A stretch of DNA of 64,000 nt from Linyphia triangularis (Eukaryota; Arthropoda; Arachnida; Araneae; Linyphiidae). The stretch spans positions 107,282,366 to 107,346,365 of the forward strand of contig OZ021721.1 of NCBI GenBank assembly GCA_963978545.1, given 5' to 3'. The translations under genes and the position numbers were made by a program. This document shows positions 1-13,500 of the stretch, piece by piece. How positions within the stretch are numbered: position 1 is the stretch's first letter; each line of letters begins with the position of its first letter. The notes beneath the pieces are model-generated. The model made no database searches, was not told the origin of the DNA, and saw only the letters and a program-made list of their open reading frames with translations.

Positions 1-278
1 GAATATCACTTTGAAAAGAGGAATTGTAGGGCTCCAGCGAGGTGTTTATGGTTTAGAAACAACAATTCATAATAGTCTCCAGAGACATTACAACACTCTA
101 GGTAGGTTTTAGAAATAAATTCGTAATAACTAGTTCTTTTACAAAAAAAATGATACAAAACATAAAACTACAAAATGAAGTAAAAAATTAACGTTGAAAC
201 ATGAAATTGAGGCAAAAAATGTAAAGAAACACAGAGAAATTTAAATAACTAACAAAACAAATCAATAAATAAACTTAC

Positions 279-590
279 GTCTGACACTGGGAAATCATAG
301 CACTCAGATATCTTCTGATACAATTCCTTGATGTTTGTGAATCCTGAAATGATCCCGGTCGGACTTCCCTGCGCCTGCTGACAGTGGAACACTAATTTCG
401 GTTTGTGAACTGGGAGTTCCCGGACTTGTTCCGGCGATGCCGAGTTTGTCTGTCCATTACTGTATAAGTTATTGGGTGTGTGAGATCTTTCCGGAGTTCC
501 CGGAGAAACGGGGGTAGTGGGACCAGAAGACCCGTTAGTGTGGTTGCTCCGGAAATCATCCTTCTTTTTCCTAGCACTGAACAAAGGCAT
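279..590 (-). CDS. GIPC: GIPC-family PDZ adaptor, first coding exon (partial gene)
   Basis: Encodes the first 104 residues of a GIPC/synectin/kermit protein, a cytosolic adaptor that in the known family links receptor tails, through a PDZ domain, to myosin VI for endosomal transport. Seen: the start MPLFSARKKK resembles the basic N terminus of GIPC1. Residues 14-60 are a Ser/Thr/Pro/Asn-rich linker. Residues 65-71 (KLVFHCQ), 75-79 (GSPTG) and 83-91 (GFTNIKELY) match the conserved GH1 region that precedes the PDZ domain. The frame stops being family-like exactly at a GTAAGT donor (intron starts at 278), after residue D104, in phase 0. The PDZ and GH2 domains must lie beyond the left edge of the window. 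The ATG at 590 is chosen because it matches the family start and follows an in-frame acceptor closely. The family call is strong; which GIPC paralogue is not resolvable. Confidence 0.9.
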
Positions 591-606
591 GTTGAATTAG
601 GTGAGA
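591..606 (-). other. GIPC: GIPC 5' UTR part of exon 2, with splice acceptor
   Basis: On the minus strand the bases before the start codon read CCAGTTCCCTAG followed by TCTCACC. This is a pyrimidine-rich acceptor placing the exon start at 606, 16 bases upstream of the ATG. It pairs with a GTATGT donor near 1208. Without transcript data an unspliced 5' UTR is also possible. Confidence 0.5.
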
Positions 607-1208
607 CTAGGGAACTGGTTGACTTTTAATGTTAATTCCAATCGACACCACTTTTAATGTTCAAGAAGTGCGTGACATGCGCTTTGTAATAATGCTTTGA
701 AGTACTTTTGTGCACGGTATGGATATGTTTCGTATAAAAGCTGTACCGAGTAAATGTATTCGGTTTTAAATGCTGCCAGTCAGAACATTGCACCACTTCA
801 TTGAAGATATTTTGGCAATAAAACTTTATTCTTTATTCTGAGACGTACCAATTTAAACTGATAAATCAACATCCAAATAAAGTTCCGTTGGATTTCTTTC
901 GATATGAATTGAAGAGAGTTAAAAAAAAAAGTTTTCAATTAATATCATCACATAAAAGGATGTAAAACTTCTTATTTGTAATTGCTGAATAATTCAAAAC
1001 AAATCAAAATCTTTTCAAATACTCTTCCAGGGGCAATCATCAACACAAAGCTCAGTTGTATATGATCAATCCTTACATATACTATTTAATCGTTGGTACT
1101 AAAAATACTACAAGTTCACAAACAGTCACAAAAATAGCAAAGTTCAAAAAATTTCTTCAGAAATTATATTTTTAAACGCGATTTACCTTCTCATTTGCAA
1201 AGACATAC

Positions 1209-1500
1209 CTGCCACAGCTACGTAGCGAACATCTCAGTCCTATATCAGCAGAATTCCACAAAGAAAGCACTGATAAGCCTGTTTACTTTTCGTACAGGTA
1301 CGGCGCGATTGAAGTGACGTATACCAGCTGATTGCAGCCAAACAGCTTGAGCATAGTAATACAACACAGCGGAATGTCGCACGAGCGTTTTAATACAGCA
1401 CAGTAGCGCGTGCGGCCAGTATCGGCCGGTTGTGTATGCTATCGGAAGCAGGAATAGTAGCAAGAGTTTAGTTACGGCCGACAAGCGGTCAACTGATGCA
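1209..1500 (-). promoter_or_regulatory. CpG-rich patch: probable GIPC non-coding first exon and promoter
   Basis: In otherwise AT-rich DNA this stretch is full of CG dinucleotides (for example around 1300-1320, 1376-1435 and 1474-1505), as expected of an unmethylated promoter. On the minus strand it ends in GGCAG/GTATGT, a good donor at 1209/1208, about 600 bases from the acceptor in front of the GIPC coding exon. A TGACGT half-site lies near 1314 and a GGAA-type ETS site near 1443. I infer a non-coding first exon with a start site somewhere inside the patch. The exact start site is not visible. Confidence 0.45.
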
Positions 1501-1639
1501 ACGGTGCGTTAAGAGCAACCACCTGATTGTTCTGTTAGGAAAGGTTGGGGGAGGGGGAAGCATTTGCTTCCCATTGGTTGTTTCAACTTCACAGGTGACA
1601 CGGCAAGTCTACCTGGGGAAGCGTTCGTGCGGATGATTT

Positions 1640-2335
1640 TGTTTTAGTGAGGGTGGAGGTATCTCTATTTCGGGGATTCCGTAACAAGAGCTGAGGCAAT
1701 AAAATACTCATTTTTTTTTGTATTTAACAATTGAATACAAAAATGAAAAAAATCGAGTATTTGAGAAATCCACTTGAGAGTAACTTAAGTGTTTCTGGAA
1801 TAATAGAGAATATAAATAATAATGAGGAATCAAATTTGAAAAAACTGTGTGGTATTTTATGGAACACTTTTTCGAGAAACTGCCTGGTGGAGGCAGAGCG
1901 ATGCTTCTGTTTTAGTGAGGGTGGAGGTATCTCGACTTCGAGCATTTAGTAAGAATAGCACTTAGCAATACTTGCGATCTTTTTTTGTAAATAACAATTG
2001 AATCGGGTATTTAAGAAATCCTCTTGAGAGTGACTTAAGTGTTCCTGGAATAATACAGATATAAATAACAGTGAGAAATAAAATTTGAAAAGATGTATAG
2101 TATTTTATAAAATACTTTTCCGAGGAACTACCTGGTGAAGGTGGAGAGATGCTTTTAATTTAGTAAGGGAGGGTTGTCCCTATTTCTGGGATCCCGTAAA
2201 AAGAACTGCAGCAATAAAAATACTCGCAAGTTGTTTTTTCTCTTTCTTTTGTATTTAACATATGGAGTCGGATATTTGAGAAATCCTCTTGAGAGTAAGG
2301 TATTCCTATAATAATTGAACGAGGCTTAAAATTTT
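1640..2335. repeat. Degenerate tandem array, about 265-bp period
   Basis: The motif TATTTAACAATTGAAT occurs near 1721, as TAAATAACAATTGAAT near 1988 and as TATTTAACATATGGA near 2252, giving periods of 267 and 264. Between these anchors the surrounding text is also shared, including AAATCCTCTTGAGAGT and a TTTAGTGAGGGTGGAGGTAT block near 1645, 1912 and 2160. About 2.6 diverged copies. Open frames here (1724-1949) are frames of the repeat, not genes. Confidence 0.8.
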
Positions 2336-2426
2336 GAGATTTTTTCCTTTTTGACGAGGTAAGTAATTTTTTATTTTTTTTTAACTTTTGAAATTGTATG
2401 TAGATGACAACTATTAATCTCATAAA

Positions 2427-3125
2427 TAAAATACCGTTTTAAAAGACTATTTTCAAATCTGGAATGTAACGCATTAAAAGAAAAATAAGGTAAAAGAAAC
2501 TCATGAGACAGCATTTTCAAAATGGAGATAGCTTTTGGATTCAGTTGTAACAAAAACGTTGAGTCTAGTTTGTGTGTCAGAATTGAGAACCTGATGACTC
2601 TATGTAAATGAGGATATTAAATGGATATATTTGTCCACCCAAGTAGGTAAATAATGAAATAAAATACCGTTTTAAGCACGCATTAAAGCATTAAAGCATT
2701 ACGCATTAAAAGAAAAATAAGGTAAAAGAAACTCATGAGACAGCATTTTCAAAATGGAGATAGCTTTTGGATTCAGTTGTAACAAAAACGTTGAGTCTAG
2801 TTTGTGCGTCAGAATTGAGAACCTGATGACTCTATGTAAATGAGGATATTAAATGGATATATTTGTCCACCCAAGTAGGTAAATAATGAAATAAAATACC
2901 GTTTTAAAAGACTATTTTCAAATCTGGAATGTAACGCATTAAAAGAAAAATAAGGTAAAAGAAACTCATGAGACAGCATTTTCAAAATGGAGATAGCTTT
3001 TGGATTCAGTTGTAACAAAAACGTTGAGTCTAGTTTGTGTGTCAGAATTGAGAACCTGATGACTCTATGTAAATGAGGATATTAAATGGATATATTTGTC
3101 CACCCAAGTAGGTAAATAATGAAAT
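2427..3125. repeat. Tandem array, three copies of a 232-bp unit
   Basis: The anchor ATACCGTTTTAA lies at 2431, 2664 and 2896, a period of 232-233, and the rest of each unit is almost identical. The middle copy differs: after the anchor, a short stretch is replaced by three repeats of GCATTAAA. The array ends abruptly at 3125. The low divergence points to recent unequal exchange or replication slippage. Two short minus-strand frames (2371-2553, 2809-3018) share their N termini only because they lie in this repeat. Confidence 0.95.
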
Positions 3126-3428
3126 GTCTTCGAACGTTTTCTCATTTCTAACCCAAGTTACAACATGGCCCTACAAGTTTACAACTTACCCCATAAACGG
3201 GGAAAGTTGCAAAAATTTTCTTACGTCAGAAAACCATTTCTTCTGAAAATTCTACTAAAAAATATCAGTAAAAAGTCGTCCTCTTAGTATTCGAACTTTA
3301 CCAATATCAGCTGATCTTTAGATGCATAGATGAAGATTAAATATGTAAAAAGGGTTACTTCCAAACCCGGTCTCCAATTACTCTGTAGAATATACTCCCA
3401 ATTCTTTAACTATATGATATTCCATTTC
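3126..3428. other. Unassigned interval
   Basis: AT-rich sequence between the 232-bp array and an hAT-like element. I see no coding potential, RNA gene or repeat structure in it. Confidence 0.5.
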
Positions 3429-3436
3429 CCTATCAG

Positions 3437-3981
3437 CAGTGGTGTAGTGTAAACTAAAAAGGTGTGGGAACGCTATGTTGCGACGTTACAATCGGGGTTT
3501 TTTTTTCTGTGGAGAAGGAGGGGGGGGGGGGGGGAGTGAAAATTGCAACTAAGAATGAATAACTTTATTAATATTATTTTTCATGTCAGACTCTGACCAT
3601 CTGACCGGAACATTGATGTGTGGCACCCCGGGGTCCACGGTCAAGTAAGCTGGTTTGGCTACAGCAGGCCAAGGCCCCCCACGGAGCTATTGCGCCAAAG
3701 AGAGTTTAATACTTTAATAGTCACAAAACAAACAATGAGCACTTTAAAAGTAAAAAAATAAAAAATAATTGTAAATAAACTCTTTTTATTTAAATTCATT
3801 TTTTTTTTAAACTATTTACTTTGCACAACCCATTTTAAGAGATTATTTGACACTTTATAAATATATTATTGGACTCAGCTCTGAAGTTGTGGATCGAAAA
3901 CGAAAGCATAGTTCTCACGAAAGAATTTTTTCGTTTTCTTATTTGACTTTGCGTTTAGTATCACGTAAAGAAAAAAAATTA

Positions 3982-4018
<37 letters not shown>

Positions 4019-4098
4019 TTGGTGAGGCAACGCCGTTCCTCCTTCTAAAAAGGTAAAGGATCGCCGTTCCCACGCGTTCCCGCCCCACTACACCCCTG
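3437..4098. mobile_element. Non-autonomous hAT-like element, 662 bp, with 8-bp target duplication
   Basis: The left end reads CAGTGGTGTAGTG and the right end, inverted, reads CAGGGGTGTAGTG. The element is flanked by exact copies of the octamer CCTATCAG at 3429-3436 and 4099-4106. CAG-starting ends with an 8-bp duplication are typical of the hAT superfamily. Subterminal GTGTGGGAACGC and its counterpart near the right end also pair. The inside has a G tract near 3521-3534 and a long A tract near 3988-4014 but no transposase. It is therefore a passive element moved in trans. Confidence 0.88.
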
Positions 4099-4106
4099 CC
4101 TATCAG

Positions 4107-4446
4107 GCAAAGCAACAAAAGCAGAAATGGATGCTGAACATGAAAGTTTTGAATTAGAAGCACTATAACTATACAATAAGCACACAAAAAAAAATCCGAA
4201 CGTTGGCTATATCTTGTATTCTAATTGATGAAATAACAAAAGTGAAGTACCGTTGTAAATTGTGGAAGGTCTTTATTAATTGTACAAAATTTTTTTTATC
4301 ATGAGGGGTCATCTACGTATTAAAACTAAACCAAACTTTAAAAAGTTCAATGGCAACCGAATAATATTATACTATATTTAGAATTAGAATTTAAAAAAAA
4401 TGTCTAAATACCAAATTTCATAATTTTCCAATGAGTGGTTAGTAAT
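4107..4446. other. Unassigned AT-rich interval
   Basis: No coding signal. The stretch near 4165-4225 resembles one near 14490-14530 (both contain a poly-A run then ATCC(A/G)AACG(A/T)TGGCTATATCTT), so it is probably a fragment of a dispersed repeat. Confidence 0.5.
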
Positions 4447-4450
4447 TTAA

Positions 4451-4664
4451 CCCTTTGCGCTCGAGCGGCGCCTTTTAGGCGCCACATGATTGGATGCCAC
4501 GACACTAGAGGACCACTAGGTTTTATGAAGAAATTCTATTCAAGGCCAATGACTGTGTTTAATTTCTATGAAGCTAATCCGTAACTGCAAACCGAACCAA
4601 AAATGCCATGAAATGTTTCGAGTTGCTGGTCCCACCGCGCGAAAAAGGCATCGAGTGCAAAAGG
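4451..4664. mobile_element. piggyBac-like MITE, 214 bp, TTAA target site
   Basis: Flanked by TTAA at 4447-4450 and 4665-4668. The left end is CCCTTTGCGCTCGAG and the right end, inverted, is CCTTTTGCACTCGA. CCYTT ends and an exact TTAA duplication are hallmarks of the piggyBac superfamily. A subterminal palindrome GGCGCC-TTTTA-GGCGCC lies at about 4467-4483. There is no room for a transposase, so this is a non-autonomous copy. Its GC content is clearly higher than its surroundings. Confidence 0.85.
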
Positions 4665-4668
4665 TTAA

Positions 4669-5167
4669 ATGATGTAAAAAAAAATGAAAAATTAATCTTC
4701 AAAAGAAAATTTGTTTTTTTAGCCATAAATTCTTAAATAGCTAATATATTTTATCAATTTTTGTTTCAAACGATAGTTTGTTAAATGCCAAAGATAAATA
4801 GAAATCAACTTTTGCACCAAACAGTGTTTTAATGTTTTAATAATTAATTATTAAAACAAGTTTTAAATTTTTTTTAAATCGAAACATATTTTTTTTTTGT
4901 TGCTTCCATTAGAATTATCATGATCGAAAACCCCTACAGAATTTTTTTTCATTCCATTTTCACTTTTGGTTTTCAATATTTTAGATTTTTTTTTAAAAAG
5001 CTCACTTTATAAGGGACCACGTAATAGCTTACGTCTTGAAGCATGCAAAACGTTCGATTCTTCCGCTCTATAAAGAAATTTGCCCTTAAGATCGGACAAA
5101 ACAATTTTGCTCATAAGCGAGATACCAAATCCTAGATACCAAATCATACCTAGATACCGAGATCATA
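4669..5167. other. Unassigned AT-rich interval
   Basis: Runs of A and T, no gene. Towards 5125-5167 the phrase CCTAGATACC begins to repeat, leading into the hairpin that follows. Confidence 0.5.
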
Positions 5168-5248
5168 CCTAGATACCAAATTTCAGTTCATTATGCTGAA
5201 AAACACGGGTTGTTTTCCAGTATAATGAACTGAAATTTGGTATCTAGG
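5168..5248. repeat. Perfectly centred hairpin: 38-bp arms, 5-nt loop
   Basis: The left arm 5168-5205 and right arm 5211-5248 are inverted copies with two mismatches (36 of 38). The loop is CGGGT. Just upstream, CTAGATACCAAAT and CTAGATACCGAGA repeat the start of the left arm two or three times, so the hairpin sits at the edge of a short tandem of its own terminal motif. It may be a solo palindromic end of a MITE. Confidence 0.9.
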
Positions 5249-6703
5249 TTAAACGAAGTATTCTAAATCGAATCAAAACATAAATAATAGGGGTTCGTAT
5301 TAAAAATTTTAAAGATAGAGTTAAATATACTTACTAAACAGCTCCTTAAGGACAGGAGTTTTCCCGATAATCAGGAGTTTCCCGATAATCGCTAATTAGT
5401 TCTCACGAAAAGTACCCCAAAGAAATGAAACGCGTCTGCTTGGCGATAACCATTGGATTTCATAGCTTTTTCTGACTGATTATTTTACTTTGCGGATTCT
5501 TTTGCAATGTTTAGTCATTGTTTGGGAGTCTTCATTTGTTTTGAATAGCTGAACAATACCTTGCAATATCGGATTAACAATTAACAATTTCATATAATAA
5601 GTCCTTAACAGATGTTGATTTTATCATTCTTTTCTCAAACATGATGATTTTAAAACTATTCGAATAGTAACAAAAATCGTTTCACATGAAATGCTCAACT
5701 TTTAGTAATCCAGGAATCTTTTACAATAAAAATATTATCTATGTAATGTTAGGAATAATAAAACTTTATTTGGCAGTTATTAGCTCATTTATTTAAATTT
5801 ATGCTAAGCATTTTTTGTTTTCCTAGACAATAAAACATAATTACCATAAAAGACTTCGCTTACTTATTTTCCTTGCCAGTAAATTTTTGTTATTCACTTT
5901 TGTTACGTCAATTTTGATCCATCGAACTCTTCCATACTTCACCCCGTACTTTTTCATTTTCACCAACACGTTTGTGGTTCACACACAACCAGTTCAACTA
6001 TTGCAAAACAGAAAAGTTTACCCATTTGAACTGGTTCTTCAATACTACATGACCTTTTGGGTAAAAGTTTTTATTATTTATCAGGTTTTTCGAGATTAAG
6101 TTTGCGCATTGAATAGAAGTTTAAACTTAAAGAAATCAAAACTAATGCCTAGTATTGAAAACAATCAGCTTTCTGGGAACCTAGGCAGTGTTTCGTCGCC
6201 AAGTCCATTGTCAAAGTGGCAGAAGATGCCAGTGTATATTGTGTTGTTGAACATTCTTCTTTTGCTCAATTTGGAGAAGTAACTTTGGTACTTTAAGTTG
6301 AACAATTAAAATGTGTGATTATAAATAAGTTAAGTTTATTTATGTTTCAACTTTGAGTTAGAAAACCACTTTTATTTTAAAATGAAGTTTTAACGCATCA
6401 AGGTGCCTGGTTGGTTTTGGGCCATGTACCTTCTGATCACTAGCCTGCCGTCTCAATGACTGCACCACTGAAGTTTGCTCAAGTTCCTCCAAAATTATAA
6501 CAAAAGTTTATTTTTCAATTTTAAAGGGAAAATTGTTTTGAAACACATTTTTTTTAAATCTATTCCTATGTAAAGATGGTAATCCTAAATTATTTCATAA
6601 ATAAAGTACTTATTTTTTTAAGTATGCCATACTTACTTTTTATTATTACTTATTTTTTTTGGTATGTGTCTTCATGTTTTTGTACTCAAGTTAAAACTAA
6701 TAG
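5249..6703. other. Unassigned interval
   Basis: AT-rich DNA with several short open frames (such as 5887-6099 and 6576-6815) that have no recognisable domain and low-complexity, membrane-like translations typical of AT-rich chance frames. The stretch near 6405-6475 (TGGTTGGTTTTGGG and on) resembles fragments of SINE-type repeats seen near 51170. Confidence 0.5.
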
Positions 6704-8187
6704 GTACATACACAGGTCTGCAAAATCAAAGGAATATCAGTGTTTCCCTAATAACATCTCAATGGAGCAGCATAGACACATGAAATTCACATCAAAGATA
6801 AGTAACACTACGTAGTCGAAATCGAAATGCAAAGTGTACAGTGGGGGCATATGCAAAAGAATGGAGTACCATTAGTGTGAAGCTGTACAAATACATCCAC
6901 ATTAAAAATTACGCAACTCAAGAAGTTGACCTTTAGAGTGAAAAATGATATCCCCTGGTCATTAGTAATTATTTTTCACTGTATTTTCATACATAACATG
7001 AGTTTCTTTATAAATTGTTATGACTAAATTGCTTGTTCCACCTTTTGAACAGTTTTCAAGTGAGGAAAAGTTCTCAATACATTACATCTTTCCAAAACGC
7101 ATCTCGTGTAAGTGTCCCACACATTTCGTGAAATTTAGATTAGAGGAGTGATTTGGCTTATGTATGTTAATCGTTTATCCAAAGCAAAAGTAAGAAAATG
7201 AGCCATAAGTATTAATAAACACGATTTAGAAACCGATATTTCATCATTAAAGACTTGTCTAGATCAAGTTAATGTAATCACAGTACCCTCGTGGGGAACT
7301 TAATAAAGCAATCCAACATATTGCAGCCAAAAACTAAAACTTTTTAACATCAGATGCTTTTTACTGAAAATAATTTTTCAGTCTCATGAGTAATATTGGA
7401 CGTCAGAGGATCTATAAAAAGATGAGAACATGATACTACGTGGTAAATGCCAATTCAAGATAACTATTTGGGGAGGGGGGAGGGGGAGTTTGGGTCTTGG
7501 GCTGCAATATGTTGGATTGCTTTACTAAGATCCATAGGAACGTTCAAGATAATCAAATTCGTCTTTTTTACTGCAATTACGTTAATTTGATCTAGACAAG
7601 TCTTTAACAGCGAAATATCGGTTTCTAAATCGTGTTTATTGATACTTATGACTTATTTTATCCCACTTCTTTAGAAAAACTAATAATAAGTATGAATATG
7701 TAATATTGCCCCTATACGTAAGCCAGATCACTCATCTATGCCAAATTTCGTAAAAAATGTGTGGGATGCTTCTACGATATGTATTTTGGAAAGATTTAAT
7801 GTATTAGAAACATTCCATCACTTGTAAACAGTACAAAGGTGGGACAAGCAATATAACCACTAGAATTCATCCAAACTCATGTTAAATATGAAAATACAGT
7901 GCCAAGTAAACATTGATGACGGGGGAGATCATATCTCACTCTAAAGGTCAATTCCTTGAGTTGTGTGATTATCAATGTGGATGCATCTGAACAACTGCAC
8001 ATTAATGGTACTCCATTCTTTTGCACATACCCCCACTGTACACTTAGCATTTCGAATTGCGACTGAGTTGTTTTACTTATCATTATGTTACATAAAGATG
8101 TCTCTATGATGTGAATTTCATGTATCTATACTGTTCCACTGAGAAGTTATTAAATAAAAACTGCTATTCCTTTAATTTTTGAGACAA
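6704..8187. mobile_element. Long inverted repeat (foldback element), about 640-690-bp arms
   Basis: The left arm runs from about 6704 to 7329 and the right arm from about 7497 to 8187, inverted relative to each other. Matching landmarks include TGCAAAATCAAAGGAATA (6719) with its complement near 8170, AGTGTACAGTGGGGGCATA near 6832 with its complement near 8035, and ATCCAACATATTGCAGCC near 7311 with its complement near 7500. The arms differ by substitutions and small indels. The spacer of about 165 bases holds a G-rich run near 7471-7488. The outer ends, TACACAGGTCTGCAAAAT, look like Tc1-type ends with TA at the border, but I see no transposase. The short minus frame at 7877-8083 lies inside the right arm. 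Confidence 0.8.
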
Positions 8188-9576
8188 GTATATTTTTAAT
8201 TATGGACACTTGTTCTTAGTGTGGTAAAGAGGATTTTCACTTAGAAACGAACTAGATTTCGATTGCACACTTTTATCTCAATAATATTGCATTTTAATAA
8301 CCATATTGCATCGTGATAGTCGTTCTCAATACAAAGAGTAGTAAATGAATCTAACCTTGTCATTTGCTTAAGCCATGTTGCGTTTAGAGCGACGATGTGA
8401 TTATTCATGCTAAAATATCCATCGATCGCCATATTTCACTCATCTCGAATATTACAAACGCAACAAAAAGTATTGATACATCCCAAAAAACAACTAGACG
8501 TTGTAAAAGACCCGCCAAGTAAAATGGTCAGCCAGAAAAGTTATGAAATCGAATATTTGCCTCCAAACGACTTTTTTAATTTATTTTATGTATTATATTT
8601 ATATTTAACATACTTTTTAATATAGTTTTCGAATTAAGCTTTTTAACGTTCAAAATCTGTGTAATTTCTAAATTTGAATTATTGGTAGGGAACCCCACAT
8701 GGGGGCTTGATTATTTCCAGGTGGGTGCAGAGAATACGCAACTGGTTGCAATGAGTCAAAAGTTCGTGTCCAAACCTTAATTTTTCAAATATTATATAGG
8801 AATTCCCAATACATTTTAATTAAAATATTTTTATTAAATTTCAGGTCAAATGAATAATTTATGGCCTGTAATACACTTCCTTATTTCTGTAAATTGGGAT
8901 ACTTTATCTACTTTTTCTATAATTTTCAAATGCCAAGGGGGGCAAGTGGACCTTTTTGAACCTAACTGGCGGTGCCCATGGGCAATCAGTAGTTGACACT
9001 TCTGTTATAGTGGTGACAATCAGCGGTGACAATCAGCAGTGGCACTTCCGCTATAGATATAAGTTATAAGTTATTTCTCTCTCTTTTTAAATATAATTTT
9101 CTTAATTAGGCTCAAAATTCTATCATAGAAATTTATATTTAACACGCTTTTTAACATAGTTTTCGAATAAAAATTTTTAGCATTCAAAATCTTTTTTAAT
9201 CCTCCCCCCCCCCCCCCCCCCCTTCTTATTCTAAAATGCAATTAATTTTTGGGGACTGTTTCGCCACCTCTTTTTTAATTTTTTTTACATGGCTTGCACT
9301 GAGAAAATTCGTGAGTGGTGGAGCACATCGACATTGTTCACTCGTTGCCTTTTAAATCCGCCACTGACAAATAAGCTGCTTGATTTTTGAAGATTCATTT
9401 GATTCACGAATATTAATGAATTAATGTGCATTATTTTTATATTTAAATGATGGCATGGCCCCATGGCACCGGCAGTATTATTTGTAGGAGGGTGCAGAAC
9501 GCGCAAAAAGGAGTGCAAGGAAACTTACGTTTTCAACCTTGATTTTCTTAAAAAGCTAATAGGATTCTTAATGCAA
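8188..9576. other. Interval with decayed repeat pieces
   Basis: No gene. GGCGGTGCCCATGGGCA near 8970 resembles the ends of the inverted-terminal element at 24.6-25.9 kb. A short degenerate tandem of GGTGACAATCAGC lies near 9012-9045. A pure C run is at about 9203-9222. A second GGGTGCAGA-type end is near 9490. Confidence 0.5.
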
Positions 9577-12074
<2,498 letters not shown>

Positions 12075-12082
12075 AAAGGCAA

Positions 12083-13384
12083 TGTTAATTAACATTTATG
12101 CATAATTTCAAATGTATATTAAACGGTACTCGGCTTCTTTTCTTCTGTGAACTTCAATACTTTCTCCACATTTCGAATGCCAGGGGGTGTAAGTGCACTT
12201 TCTTACATCTTCCTGGCGGCGCTGATGTTTAATACCTACATTTTTTCAATGATTTTCTTCATTTTTGAAAATCTTTTGAAACTTGTTGGTGGTGAACTTT
12301 TTGGCAGTCCACCACCAACGTGATTTTCTAGATAGGTGTTAACATTAACAGAAACAAATCGCATACTTTTGTTCGGCTATTTGTTAAATGCCTTGTATTT
12401 TTTCCGAAGATGCTTAAGAGTACCAAATTTTATGTTTGTAAATGTACGGTTTCTACACAGTCGGCATTTTAACGACCCTTTCATACAAGCAGTTATAAAC
12501 GATGACGTTTCGAACTGTCAGAATGTCACAAGGTTTAAAGGAAATTACAATAGATTTAACCACAAAAAAGTCTTTTAATTTTTTTTTTTGTACACTAATA
12601 TACAAAGAAAACACTAATATCTTTTCACTAAAGTACAATGACAATTTCCAGTTTATGTATAATAATAATAAATAATAATTTCAACAAATATAGTTTCAAG
12701 TAATCCTAGTTTCTTAAACTTTTATTTCAAAAAACTCTTTGTAAAAGTCGTATTGAGAAAACTTCACAATTGCGTTTCCTTACAGAAAATTATAAATAGA
12801 ATTATGCTTTATTACAGCTGCACAGGAGCATTCGAAATCGCATCAATTCTGCACCACGCAAAACAGCCTCATATTTTATCAGTGTTTGCGTGTGAACCCA
12901 AAACGATTGCAATGGGAAAGAGTGAAAGAAAAAAATAATAAAACTCATTTTGTATACATGAAAGTTGTAAATGTTCGCCGAATTTATTATGTCAGTCAGT
13001 TCTTTTCCGGTATAAATAGTTAGAAATACGATAGCATTCACTAGAAGCTAGGCTTTCACTTCTAAAGGACGGTTTTTCTGCTCTTCCGTGTTTCTAGAAC
13101 TGATAATTTATGTAGTTGCGCTTAGATCGCTGCAAATGCAAAACAACAAAACCTTACAATAGGATCAGAGATGACATTTAGCAATTTTGATTGGTACTGC
13201 GACATTTATTGTCCTATCATTATACAGCTAGAATATTTATTTTGCAAACAAAGGAATATCTGAAAATTATTTTTAGCAAGTTTTGATGTTGCCAGAACAA
13301 TACCACACAATATCTATTTGTCGCCTATGAAGGATGCTTAATAGTGTTGTTTCTGGAAAGTATTTGTCATTATTACTAACAGTA
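12083..13384. other. Unassigned interval
   Basis: No convincing gene. Near 12178-12225 the text CCAGGGGGTGTAAGTGCAC resembles the ends of the 24.6-25.9 kb element. A 10-bp stem hairpin (GTTGGTGGTG at 12285, complement at 12310-12319) is present. Open frames at 12336-13041 show no recognisable domain. Confidence 0.5.
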
Positions 13385-13500
13385 AATTTACCAATTTCCA
13401 CCAGGAGCAATTCTAACAGTTATGACTATAATAGGAGCAATTTCAGAAATTACTACTAGTAGCAGTTTTAACCAATTACCTCTAGGAGTAATTTTATCAA
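13385..13500. repeat. Short degenerate repeats of an AATTACCACTAGGAGCA-type unit
   Basis: Three to four degenerate copies of about 33-37 bases (ACCAATTTCCACCAGGAGCAA, then variants with TACTACTAGTAGC and TACCTCTAGGAGTAA). The same phrase starts each unit of the array that follows. Confidence 0.7.

Noticed and set aside
1724..1949. Overlapping frames on both strands in the 265-bp array
   Set aside because: Both are frames of a degenerate tandem repeat and change between copies.
2371..3018. Two minus frames with identical N-terminal halves, which looked like a duplicated small gene
   Set aside because: The identity comes from the 232-bp tandem and extends over non-coding bases equally.
12285..12319. 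10-bp stem hairpin as a regulatory RNA
   Set aside because: The stem is only a GTTGGTGGTG simple repeat in non-genic DNA.
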